Shown here: piece after piece, positions 6,171 to 14,981 of the stretch
How the letters are laid out: the number at the start of each line of letters is the position of its first letter
How positions within the stretch are numbered: the first letter of the stretch is position 1
IMG/VR virus record: IMGVR_UViG_3300044491_000241
Coordinates: 1-55,042 of that record
Reading direction: 5' to 3' (one strand)
Length of the DNA: 55,042 nucleotides
DNA from: a virus
Translations under genes and position numbers: made by a program
The notes under the pieces: generated by a model
The model's input: only the letters and a program-made list of their open reading frames with translations
Databases searched by the model: none
Told to the model about the DNA's origin: nothing

Positions 6171-6666
6171 GAGAGCTTCACAAGCAAACCACCCAACCAA
6201 AGTTGACTGGCAGATACCGTTGCAAGGGGAAAACGGAGAATGGTATCCTGTTATCAGAGTGGGGAGACACGTACCCTTTGGTTATAAACAGGATGAAGAA
6301 GACGAAATGCTTCTCATCCCTATCCCTGAAGAATTAGAACTTTTTGAAAAAGCAAAGAAGTTTCTTCAAGAGTACAGTTTAAGGCAGGTAGCCCAGTGGT
6401 TGTCTGCCCAATCTGGAAGAAACATCTCACATGTAGGGTTATACAAACGTGTCCGAATCGAAGAAAAAAGACGCAGGGCCTCTTCCAACTACCGCCAGTA
6501 TGCCAAGAAATACAAAGAAGCGGCAAGGAAAAGCCAGAAAATCGAAGAAGAAAGACTTGGTGGCAAGCACACCAGAACTATCTCAACAGAAGATGAGTAC
6601 ATCAACCTCAAAGACGGAGAGTGTTGTCCCTTCTGTGGTCAAACAAAAGGTAATATTCGAACCTAA
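6163..6666 (+). CDS. HTH/zinc-knuckle protein overlapping the terminase
   Basis: 167 aa. Residues about 65-90 (YSLRQVAQWLSAQSGRNIS) look like a helix-turn-helix of the resolvase/recombinase type. The region after it is Lys/Arg/Glu-rich and helical, and the C-terminus has a CCPFCGQTKG half zinc ribbon. The function could be DNA recognition during packaging. Its 3' end overlaps the open terminase frame, so either this gene really overlaps TerL or TerL starts late. Confidence 0.65.
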   Translation: MSKRASQANHPTKVDWQIPLQGENGEWYPVIRVGRHVPFGYKQDEEDEMLLIPIPEELELFEKAKKFLQEYSLRQVAQWLSAQSGRNISHVGLYKRVRIEEKRRRASSNYRQYAKKYKEAARKSQKIEEERLGGKHTRTISTEDEYINLKDGECCPFCGQTKGNIRT

Positions 6667-8035
6667 TCCAGGACCACAAACTAGGTTCTTAGCCGCAACA
6701 GAACAAGAGGTACTCTATGGTGGAGCAGCAGGAGGTGGTAAGTCGTATTCGCTGGTGGCTGATCCAGTTAGATACTTTTCGAATCCACATTCACGAATGC
6801 TACTTGTTCGTAGGAGTACAGAAGAGTTACGAGAACTTATTTCTGTAAGTAAACAACTCTATCCTCAAGCTGTACCAGGCATTAAGTTTATGGAGAGAGA
6901 CAAGACCTGGGTAGCCCCTAACGGCTCAACACTCTGGATGTCTTACCTTGATCGTGATGATGATGTGATGAGATACCAAGGTCAAGCCTTTAACTGGATT
7001 GGTTTTGATGAGTTAACTCAATGGCCTAGTCCCTATGCGTGGTCATATATGCGCTCAAGGCTTCGTGCAACAAAGGCAAGTGGCTTGCCTCTCTACATGA
7101 GAGCGACATCCAACCCAGGGGGGCCAGGCCACCAATGGGTTAAGAAAACCTTCCTTGACCCTAGTACCCCAGACAGACCATTTTGGGCTACGGATGAGAA
7201 TGGAGAAACTATTAAGTGGCCTGTAGGCCATAGTCGAGAGGGTGAGCCTCTATTCAAAAGAAAATTTATACCAGCCACCCTCTTCGACAACCCTTACCTA
7301 TCAGAAGATGGCATGTATGAAGCAAACCTTTTATCTCTGCCAGAGCATCAAAGAAGACAGTTGCTTGAAGGAGATTGGGACATCAATGAAGGCGCTGCCT
7401 TCCCAGAGTTTAACAGACGCATACACGTAATTGACCCCTTTGAAATCCCTGGCAATTGGCTTCGCTTTAGAGCTTGTGACTACGGATACGGATCTTACAC
7501 TGGTGTAGTCTGGTTCGCAGTTGCTCCAGGATCTGAACAGCTAATAGTCTACAGAGAGCTATATGTATCTAAGATAATTGCTACTGATTTGGCTGACATG
7601 ATCCTGGACATTGAAAGTGAAGAAAGGGTAAGGTACGGAGTTCTTGACTCTTCTCTTTGGCACAATCGTGGTGACACTGGCCCTAGTCTTGCTGAACAAA
7701 TGATTATGAAGGGGTGTCGTTGGAGACCTTCAGACAGATCAAAAGGATCTCGTGTGGCAGGTAAGAACGAGTTACACAGAAGACTTCAAGTGGATGAGTT
7801 TACAGAGGAACCAAGGCTTGTCGTATTTTCTAGCTGCACTAATCTTATATCTCAGCTTCCCTCTATTCCTCTCGATAAAAGAAATCCTGAAGATGTAGAC
7901 ACTAACTCTGAAGATCACTTGTATGATGCCCTGAGATATGGTGTTATGACAAGACCACGAAGCAACATATTTGATTTTGATCCTGCTTCGCAGAGGTCAG
8001 GCTTTCAAGCTTCAGACCCCACATTCGGCTATTAA
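6593..8035 (+). CDS. terL: Terminase large subunit (ATPase-nuclease)
   Basis: 480 aa from ATG 6593; the frame is open to GTG 6449 (528 aa) with an ATG at 6500. In 528-aa numbering, Walker A is GGAAGGGKS with K98, Walker B ends in D187-E188 (WIGFDE), and a coupling segment SNPGGPG lies at 221-227. The RNase H-like nuclease shows D344 (ACDYGYG) and D400 (YGVLDSS). It translocates and cuts DNA into proheads. The N-terminal 48 residues of the long form are low complexity and overlap the preceding gene, so I prefer the shorter start; no start has a convincing ribosome site. Confidence 0.9.
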   Translation: MSTSTSKTESVVPSVVKQKVIFEPNPGPQTRFLAATEQEVLYGGAAGGGKSYSLVADPVRYFSNPHSRMLLVRRSTEELRELISVSKQLYPQAVPGIKFMERDKTWVAPNGSTLWMSYLDRDDDVMRYQGQAFNWIGFDELTQWPSPYAWSYMRSRLRATKASGLPLYMRATSNPGGPGHQWVKKTFLDPSTPDRPFWATDENGETIKWPVGHSREGEPLFKRKFIPATLFDNPYLSEDGMYEANLLSLPEHQRRQLLEGDWDINEGAAFPEFNRRIHVIDPFEIPGNWLRFRACDYGYGSYTGVVWFAVAPGSEQLIVYRELYVSKIIATDLADMILDIESEERVRYGVLDSSLWHNRGDTGPSLAEQMIMKGCRWRPSDRSKGSRVAGKNELHRRLQVDEFTEEPRLVVFSSCTNLISQLPSIPLDKRNPEDVDTNSEDHLYDALRYGVMTRPRSNIFDFDPASQRSGFQASDPTFGY

Positions 8036-8044
8036 GGAATACCT

Positions 8045-10174
8045 ATGGAAGAAGATGATATTTTTGAATCAGATGATCTGTCTATGGATGAGGTAACATC
8101 ATCTTACATAGAAGACACAAAAGACTCTGATGGACAAAGTGATCCAACTGTCGGGACTATAGTCGGCTTTGTTGAAGGGCGGTACAGTACAGCCGAAAAA
8201 GCTAGGTACTCAGATGAACAACGTTGGATAAAAGCATATCAGAACTACAGAGGTATATACGGACCAGACGTACAGTTTACGTCCACAGAAAAATCTCGTG
8301 TCTTTGTAAAGGTTACTAAGACTAAAGTTCTTGCTGCCTACGGGCAGATTGTTGACGTTCTTTTTGGGTCACATAAATTTCCTATCTCCATTAATCCTAC
8401 TAAACTTCCTGATGGTATCGTGGAAGCTGTTCACTTTGAATCAAATCCAGAGATTAAGAAAGCTAACGAAAAGCCATCTTTAGACCAAGATGAAACTAAG
8501 CTAAAGCCTGGTGAAACTATTATAGATTTACGGGAACGTTTAGGCGGTATGCGGTCTAAACTAGAGCCTGTTATGGGTGACCTTAAAGAGGGAGAGGGCA
8601 CTACCCCATCTCAACCTACTTTTCATCCTGCGATGGTTGCCGCTAAAAAAATGGAAAAGAAAATCCATGATCAGCTAGAAGAGTCTAACGCAAGCAAGCA
8701 ACTTCGTAACACCGCCTTTGAGACTGCTCTCTTTGGTACAGGTATTATGAAAGGCCCGTTTGCCTTAGATAAAGAGTACCCTAATTGGGATGAGACTGGT
8801 TCTTACTCCCCAATGTACAAAACTATTCCTCAAACTTCTTCTGTTAGCATTTGGAACTTCTATCCAGACCCAGACGCTAACAACATGGACGAAGCAGAGT
8901 ACGTAGTAGAACGCCACAAGATGTCTCGTTCTCAAATGAGATCTTTAAAGAACAGACCTTTCTTTAGATCTAACTCAATTGATAGTGCAATAGAAATAGG
9001 AGAGTCCTACTCCAAAGAGTGGTGGGAACAAGTGATGGAGGACGCTGATCAAGAGACTAGATCAGAACGTTTTAACGTCCTTGAATTCTGGGGTTACGTA
9101 GACACAGACATTCTAAAAGATCATGACGTAGAAATTCCAAAAGAGTTAAAAGATAAAGACCAAGTATCTGTAAATATCTGGGTTTGTAATGGTCAGGTTT
9201 TACGTCTTGTAATGAACCCTTTTACTCCTGCTATTCTTCCGTACTATGCAGTACCCTACGAAGTAAACCCTTACAGCTTCTTTGGGGTAGGTATCGCAGA
9301 GAACATGGATGACACTCAAACACTCATGAATGGCTTCATGCGTATGTCGGTGGACAATGCTGCTCTGTCTGGTAATTTACTTATTGAAGTGGACGAAACT
9401 AACTTAGCTCCTGGTCAAGACCTATCTATTTACCCAGGAAAAGTACTACGGAGAATGGGGGGTGCCCCAGGACAGAGCATCTTTGGCACCAAGTTCCCTA
9501 ACGTGTCTAATGAGAATATGCAAATGTTTGATAAGGCTAGGGTTCTGGCTGATGAAAGCACTGGGTTCCCTTCTTTTGCGCATGGTCAAACTGGCGTTTC
9601 GGGTGTGGGCCGTACGGCATCTGGTATTAGTATGCTTATGTCTGCTGCCAATGGTTCTATACGAACTGTTGTAAAGAACATTGATGACTACTTGCTTGGC
9701 CCTTTAGCTAAAGCATTCTTTAGTTTTAATATGCAGTTTGATTTCGACTCTGATATTAAAGGGGACTTAGAGGTTAAAGCAGAGGGTACTAACTCTTTGA
9801 TGGCTAATGAAGTACGTAGCCAACGTCTGATGCAATTCTTGGGTGTTGTACAAAATCCAGCACTTGCACCATTTGCTAAAATGGATTATATTATCAGAGA
9901 GATTGCAAACTCTATGGATCTTGATCCTGATAAAGTAGCAAACTCAATGACTGACGCAGCAATTCAAGCGGAGATCCTCAAGAAGTTTCAAGAAGCTAAC
10001 CCGCCACCTGCTCCGCCTCAGGCTCCCCCAGGAGCAGCACCACAAGGTGCAGTACCTGCAGGGGCACAAGCACAGGACACACAAGGTTCTGGCGGTGGTC
10101 AGGTAGGTACAGGTAGTGCTCCTACTCCAGGTGAACCAGGATTCTCAGGCAATACAGGACAAGGGCAAGGATGA
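8045..10174 (+). CDS. Portal protein
   Basis: 709 aa, directly after the terminase. Long helical/beta mixture without TM, typical of podovirus portals (head-tail connector); the length is near that of marine podovirus portals. Conserved-looking segments are WNFYPDPDA, YYAVPYEVNPYSFFGVG and GVGRTASGISMLMSAA. The C-terminal about 60 residues are Pro/Ala/Gln/Gly-rich and disordered. It forms the ring through which DNA is packaged. Start ATG 8045 follows AAGGAA. Its stop overlaps the next start (ATGA). Confidence 0.88.
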   Translation: MEEDDIFESDDLSMDEVTSSYIEDTKDSDGQSDPTVGTIVGFVEGRYSTAEKARYSDEQRWIKAYQNYRGIYGPDVQFTSTEKSRVFVKVTKTKVLAAYGQIVDVLFGSHKFPISINPTKLPDGIVEAVHFESNPEIKKANEKPSLDQDETKLKPGETIIDLRERLGGMRSKLEPVMGDLKEGEGTTPSQPTFHPAMVAAKKMEKKIHDQLEESNASKQLRNTAFETALFGTGIMKGPFALDKEYPNWDETGSYSPMYKTIPQTSSVSIWNFYPDPDANNMDEAEYVVERHKMSRSQMRSLKNRPFFRSNSIDSAIEIGESYSKEWWEQVMEDADQETRSERFNVLEFWGYVDTDILKDHDVEIPKELKDKDQVSVNIWVCNGQVLRLVMNPFTPAILPYYAVPYEVNPYSFFGVGIAENMDDTQTLMNGFMRMSVDNAALSGNLLIEVDETNLAPGQDLSIYPGKVLRRMGGAPGQSIFGTKFPNVSNENMQMFDKARVLADESTGFPSFAHGQTGVSGVGRTASGISMLMSAANGSIRTVVKNIDDYLLGPLAKAFFSFNMQFDFDSDIKGDLEVKAEGTNSLMANEVRSQRLMQFLGVVQNPALAPFAKMDYIIREIANSMDLDPDKVANSMTDAAIQAEILKKFQEANPPPAPPQAPPGAAPQGAVPAGAQAQDTQGSGGGQVGTGSAPTPGEPGFSGNTGQGQG

Positions 10175-10368
10175 GCCTTAAATTATTAGTAAATAATAAA
10201 GACATCTGGGATTCTTTTGTAGAAGAACTGGATTCTAAACTAAATCGCATCCACACCCAAATAGAGCAATCTACAGCTATAGAAGACGTGTACAGGCTAC
10301 AGGGACATGCCGCCTGTCTTCGTAGATTAAAAAGACTGAGGGACGAAGTAAATGGTAAATCAGACTGA
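10171..10368 (+). CDS. Small helical protein downstream of portal
   Basis: 65 aa, all-helical by composition, with Arg/Leu repeats (YRLQGHAACLRRLKRLRD). Overlaps portal by four bases and the next large gene by 17. A short coiled-coil protein at this place is common in T7-like marine phages; function unknown, possibly a portal or assembly cofactor. Confidence 0.7.
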   Translation: MSLKLLVNNKDIWDSFVEELDSKLNRIHTQIEQSTAIEDVYRLQGHAACLRRLKRLRDEVNGKSD

Positions 10369-13300
10369 AGAAGTTTTTGGAAACCCTAACCAAGTTGGTA
10401 TAGGTAGTGTTTCAAGTGCCAGACCACGAGGGGTAATGGGGAGCATACCCCTAAGTGATGCAACCAATGCTTTAGATGTTATTGCAGAAGACACAAAAAA
10501 TTCTAACAAATTAAAATTAAATGACAGTTTAAAAAAAGATGTTGAGTCTATACTTGCTAATGACGAAGAACCAGAGATTAGCCCCAGTACTCCTCCCGTT
10601 GAGGGTGGAATTGGCAGTGTAAGACCAAAGTCTAGACCAATCGTAAGACCAAGAGCTAGGCCAAAACCAAAAAGATTTAGTCCTGTTGATAAAGTTTTAG
10701 AACTTAACTATCTTTTAAAAGGTAAAGCAAACCCTCAATCAGAAACAACCAGAATAATATCTGGTCTTGACCAAAGAAACCCTGATCATCAAAAGACTAT
10801 AAAAGGTTTTTTTGATAGTGCTGTAGGTGGGGAGTCGGGGTTTGATCCAACAACACAAGCCTGGTGTGCTGCTTTTGTTTCCCATATCCTTGAAGAGCTT
10901 GGAGCAGATCCTTTACAATCAAAAGATAAATACGACAGACTTAGAGCAGACAAGTTTAAAAGCTATGGTACAGAGGTTAAACCTGACGGTATCAAAGAAG
11001 GTGACATAGTTGTTTTTGATTTTGATCAAGATGGTAAAGCAGACCACGTAACTTTTTACGCAGGTGATAGAATAACCTCTCAAGGTATGGGGGGTTACAT
11101 TAATGTTTTAGGTGGAAATCAAAGTGGACAGGTTAGCATTAGAGAAAACCATCCCTTTTACACTTGGAATAATGTAGCTGCTATCAGACGAGTTACGTAT
11201 AACGATATTGATTTTGATTTCACAAAAGAAATGGCGGAACGAGATCCTGTATTTAACGAGTTTATGCCTGACTACGCAGGTTCTTCCCAACCATCTCCAG
11301 CAACCTTCGATAAAGGTGGTTTAGCTCAACAAACAGAAGAGTCTTTGGGTTGGGCTGCGGAGGGAAAGAAACTCGCAGTAGATACCCCAGAGGTATCTTT
11401 TAGAGATGCTGCTACTTTTGTTGCTGAGATGACACCTATTGTTGGTGACGCTATGGCGGCTAAGGAAGTCTATGATGAACTACAGAAAGATGAGCCTAAC
11501 TATTACTTAGCAGGTGCGCTAGGCGGTGCGGCTCTTGTAGGTCTTGTTCCTGGCATAGGTGACGCCGCCGCTAAAGCTATTAAGAAGGGCGCTAGAGAAG
11601 TCTTTGATTTGGCAAGGCGCGTAGAGGTTGCCCCTGACACTATGGGGTCTGGCCTTGGTAATGTTAGATTAGCTCCTAAGGCAACAAGTAAAAGCAAACC
11701 TTCTTATACTGACGCAGAACTTTTAGAAGCAGATGACATTATTGATGAATGGGGTAAAGGAAATCTTACCAACACAGAGCTACGTAATAAAATGCGTGAC
11801 AAAGGTTTTGCTATAGAAAATAAAAGAATATCTCCCAAAATGTCAGGAGGTGATCTAGAAGTTGTTGGTCCTGACGGAAACATAATTCCTTGGCAAGACA
11901 TGCCACGTGGTTCAGAAGAAAGAATACCTATAAGACCAATTAACCAATCTAGATTAGAGGCTAGTGGTCTTCCTTACAAACAGGGTGGTGAGTTTACTGA
12001 CGCAAGAACAAAAGAAATACTAACTAATAAAAATGCAAGATCAGTTAACATAAAAGTAAAAACAAATGAACCTCCTAAAGGGGGGATGCCTCAAGCTTCT
12101 ATGGATGCAGCAGGACTAGACGTTGATGAAATAGGATCTTCTGGACCAAAGATATACAGTAACTTAGTTAAGCCAACATCAAAAGGTGGTAAAGCAGGTT
12201 GGAAGTGGCTTAGTAGAAAAGATGAAAACTTAGACACAAATACTCTTGTATCAGTGGTACAAAGAAATCAACATTACTTTACCCTTGAGGCTGACTTCAG
12301 TAAAGGCGCTAAACTACAAACCTATCCCAACAAAGTAGACGAGCCCAGACTAAGGCCCACTGTAAATGGACAATTAGAGTTTGATGAAGAAGTAGGGACT
12401 ATCTCCTTAAGGGGTAAAGAACATCCAGTCTATAGAAAAATAGTAGCTTTTAACCAAGGTGGCCAAGTAATGAATAATCAAATGGAAATGGCATTTATGA
12501 AGCAAGGTGGCATCAAAGACGATGGCATGAACAAAGATCCTGTTTCTGGTAATCCTATTCCTCCTGGTTCTATGGCTAAGGAAGTCAGAGATGATATTCC
12601 CGCTATGCTGTCTGAGGGTGAGTACGTAGTTCCTGCTGACGTTCTTCGTTTTTATGGGGTAAATTTCTTTGAGAATCTTCGTGGTCAAGCAAAACAGGGC
12701 TTGAACACAATGGAACAAAGTGGTAGGATTGGTGGTGAACCTCTTTCTCCCCAGCAAGTTCAACAAAATATGGGTAAGGCTCCAGTTACAGCTAACGCTG
12801 GGGTTTACATGGCTGGACAACCTCAAGGGCTACAGCAGTCACAGACAGCATCTCAGAACTTCAACCCTATGAACTACCCCATAGTGGGTGGCTCCACACT
12901 AAGGGGTGTGCAAGAAAGTGTAACAACCTTTAAGACATTTGTTAATTCTGTAGATGGGAGGACACAAATTGTAGAGTTTGTTGACGGTAAGATCAAAAAC
13001 CCAACAATGACAAAGTTTACTCAACCTCCTTATTTTGAACAAGGTTCCTCTGCTCTTAAGGATGCAAAGAAAGCTGCAGCACAGCCTACTTCTTCTGGTG
13101 GAGGTGGTGGTGGTGGCGCTCCCCCACCAGAACCTAAAGACCCTAACGAGTGGGCTGAAAAAATTACAGACCCTATGGCATGGGCAAACGAGAACCTACA
13201 AGGTAAAGCTAACACTATTCTTAGCACAATTAGTCTTGGTACAAGTGTAGCTAGAGTAAATGCTATGGCTATCGTAGCAGAAGCACAAGGTAAAAAAGAT

Positions 13301-13735
13301 TTAGCAGATCAACTTAGAACTAAAGCTAGAGAGTTTGTTGCAGCAAACCCAGTTCTTAACTCAATTCCTAATGCTTGGATTGACGGTGACAGAATTGCTG
13401 CTGACTTACAAAAAGACAAGAATATAGTTAATACCTTGTTTGTGCCTAAAGCTAGAAAAAAACAGATGGAAGTAGCAGAGGCTACACCAGAGTTTGATGT
13501 TACAAAATCTAAAGCTCCAGATGATGATAGCGGAAACTTTTTAAAGACTATTATGGCCGCAAATAAAGCAGCAAAAGACGCAGGTAAAACTGAAGTTAGT
13601 TCTACCATTACAAACGCAGGAACGGCAGAACAAGAAGTCTCTGGGGGAACACAAGCAGAACAAGACTATCTTACGTCTGCAGCAGCAGGTAACAAAGGCG
13701 GTCTAATGATGAAAAAAAATAGTAAGAAAAAATAG
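10352..13735 (+). CDS. Large CHAP/NlpC-P60-like virion hydrolase protein
   Basis: 1127 aa. A Pro/Arg-rich N-terminal linker (about 75-110) precedes a cysteine amidohydrolase domain of CHAP/TIGR02594 type at about 130-285, with W171-C172 (nucleophile), H232 (ADHVTF) and N256 (LGGNQSG). A hydrophobic Gly/Ala-rich stretch (about 385-405) could insert in membranes. Later Gly/Gln-rich regions and a conserved-looking PAMLSEGEYVVPADVL block follow. A poly-Gly/Pro linker lies near 910-925. It lies between portal and scaffold, so a virion-associated murein hydrolase or ejection protein is the best guess. Family-level identity of the non-catalytic parts is unknown. Confidence 0.8.
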   Translation: MVNQTEEVFGNPNQVGIGSVSSARPRGVMGSIPLSDATNALDVIAEDTKNSNKLKLNDSLKKDVESILANDEEPEISPSTPPVEGGIGSVRPKSRPIVRPRARPKPKRFSPVDKVLELNYLLKGKANPQSETTRIISGLDQRNPDHQKTIKGFFDSAVGGESGFDPTTQAWCAAFVSHILEELGADPLQSKDKYDRLRADKFKSYGTEVKPDGIKEGDIVVFDFDQDGKADHVTFYAGDRITSQGMGGYINVLGGNQSGQVSIRENHPFYTWNNVAAIRRVTYNDIDFDFTKEMAERDPVFNEFMPDYAGSSQPSPATFDKGGLAQQTEESLGWAAEGKKLAVDTPEVSFRDAATFVAEMTPIVGDAMAAKEVYDELQKDEPNYYLAGALGGAALVGLVPGIGDAAAKAIKKGAREVFDLARRVEVAPDTMGSGLGNVRLAPKATSKSKPSYTDAELLEADDIIDEWGKGNLTNTELRNKMRDKGFAIENKRISPKMSGGDLEVVGPDGNIIPWQDMPRGSEERIPIRPINQSRLEASGLPYKQGGEFTDARTKEILTNKNARSVNIKVKTNEPPKGGMPQASMDAAGLDVDEIGSSGPKIYSNLVKPTSKGGKAGWKWLSRKDENLDTNTLVSVVQRNQHYFTLEADFSKGAKLQTYPNKVDEPRLRPTVNGQLEFDEEVGTISLRGKEHPVYRKIVAFNQGGQVMNNQMEMAFMKQGGIKDDGMNKDPVSGNPIPPGSMAKEVRDDIPAMLSEGEYVVPADVLRFYGVNFFENLRGQAKQGLNTMEQSGRIGGEPLSPQQVQQNMGKAPVTANAGVYMAGQPQGLQQSQTASQNFNPMNYPIVGGSTLRGVQESVTTFKTFVNSVDGRTQIVEFVDGKIKNPTMTKFTQPPYFEQGSSALKDAKKAAAQPTSSGGGGGGGAPPPEPKDPNEWAEKITDPMAWANENLQGKANTILSTISLGTSVARVNAMAIVAEAQGKKDLADQLRTKAREFVAANPVLNSIPNAWIDGDRIAADLQKDKNIVNTLFVPKARKKQMEVAEATPEFDVTKSKAPDDDSGNFLKTIMAANKAAKDAGKTEVSSTITNAGTAEQEVSGGTQAEQDYLTSAAAGNKGGLMMKKNSKKK

Positions 13736-13778
13736 GGAACAGTCACCTATACTAGTAACGCTAAGGCGATAAGGCTAC

Positions 13779-13794
13779 CCAGCAATAATGCTGG
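13779..13794 (+). other. Small RNA hairpin upstream of scaffold gene
   Basis: CCAGC-AATAAT-GCTGG, a perfect 5-bp stem in the 80-bp gap between the CHAP gene and the scaffold gene. It lacks a T-tract, so it is more likely an RNA-processing or stabilising hairpin than a terminator. Confidence 0.35.
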
Positions 13795-13815
13795 CCCCAA
13801 CATAAGGAAAACAAC

Positions 13816-14766
13816 ATGCCTGAAATGACAGAAATGCAAACCCCTAAGACAGCAGGGTTTGTTCAACGTGGAAGTAACTACGCACGTAAACAAAAACAAA
13901 TGGAAGAAGAAGAAAAAGAAATTGCAAGACTAGAGGCTGAAGCTCGTGGTGAAGAAATTGTTGAAGGTGAACCCAGTGGCAAAGATACTGAGGACACCCA
14001 GGTACAAGCCTCAAGTAATACCCAACAAGAAGAACAAGAACCCTCGCAAGGGGAAGCACAAGCAGACGACGACTCAGGACTAAGTGCTGAAGAAAAGTCT
14101 TTTAAGAAACGCTACGGCGACTTGCGTAGACATATGCAAGAAAAAGACAAAGAGTGGAACGAAAAGTTAGAAGCTCTTAGCACTAATAAAAAACGTGCTG
14201 GCATTGTCCCTCCTAAGTCTGATGAAGACATTGAGGCTTGGGCTAAAGAATACCCAGACGTAGCAGGTATTGTAGAAACAATAGCAGCTAAAAAAGCTAA
14301 AGAATTATTTAGTAAGGCTGAGTCACGCCTATCAGAGTTAGATGAAGCTCACAACGAAGCCCTACGAATGAAAGCAGAGAATGTTATTCGTAAGACCCAT
14401 GAAGACTTTGATGACTTAAGGCAAGAAGACAAGTTCCACGATTGGGCGGAGGAACAACCTAAGTGGGTTAAGGATGCTCTATACGAGAATATGGATGATC
14501 CTGCTTCTGTTATTCGTGTAATTGATCTTTACAAAATGGATAACGGTATGACCCTCGCAGCTAAAAAAGACAGAAGAAAAGCTGCAGCTTCTACTGTTAC
14601 AAAAGGAACTCGTACTTCTATTGACGCTAAAGGCACATCAGGTCAGATCAAAGAGTCTGACGTAGCCAAAATGTCAAACAAGCAGTTCGAAGAGAATCTA
14701 GACAACATTAACGATGCCATGCGTAACGGTACTTTTGTCTACGATGTTTCTGGCGGTGCCAGATAA
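13816..14766 (+). CDS. Scaffold/assembly protein
   Basis: 316 aa, strongly acidic and charged, almost wholly helical, with a Glu/Gln-rich disordered N-terminal third and a coiled-coil-like middle (about 95-200). It sits immediately before the major capsid protein, the usual place of the T7 gp9-type scaffold. ATG 13816 has AAGGAAAA upstream. The C-terminus (about 250-290) is basic and could contact the shell. No protease motif was seen. Confidence 0.8.
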   Translation: MPEMTEMQTPKTAGFVQRGSNYARKQKQMEEEEKEIARLEAEARGEEIVEGEPSGKDTEDTQVQASSNTQQEEQEPSQGEAQADDDSGLSAEEKSFKKRYGDLRRHMQEKDKEWNEKLEALSTNKKRAGIVPPKSDEDIEAWAKEYPDVAGIVETIAAKKAKELFSKAESRLSELDEAHNEALRMKAENVIRKTHEDFDDLRQEDKFHDWAEEQPKWVKDALYENMDDPASVIRVIDLYKMDNGMTLAAKKDRRKAAASTVTKGTRTSIDAKGTSGQIKESDVAKMSNKQFEENLDNINDAMRNGTFVYDVSGGAR

Positions 14767-14770
14767 AAGG

Positions 14771-14798
14771 TTGACACTTTAAAAGTGTTACATATAAC
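14771..14798 (+). promoter_or_regulatory. Promoter for the major capsid gene with internal dyad
   Basis: TTGACA (14771-14776), 16-bp spacer, TATAAC (14793-14798). Inside the spacer a perfect dyad ACACTT-TAA-AAGTGT (14774-14788) overlaps the -35, suitable for repressor or activator control. A second hairpin, ACTTTT-CTT-AAAAGT, is at 14847-14861. The 215-bp gap 14767-14981 is otherwise a non-coding leader, giving the capsid its own transcription start. Confidence 0.65.
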
Positions 14799-14981
14799 TA
14801 CCCGTATCTCTATGTAGAGCCTCCTTTTGGACTACCTCTACCAGATACTTTTCTTAAAAGTCTAAACTAAAAAGAACTACCTGAACAACTACAGGCCCAC
14901 GTAAGTGTCACCCTGGAACGTCCAGCCTCTTTGAGGTGTTTAGCTTTTCCTACAAAGCCAAATATCATGGAGGATTCAATC

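Noticed and set aside
12407-12826. 139-aa minus-strand open frame
   Set aside because: Antisense to the CHAP-domain protein, which is continuous through this region; no coding features of its own.
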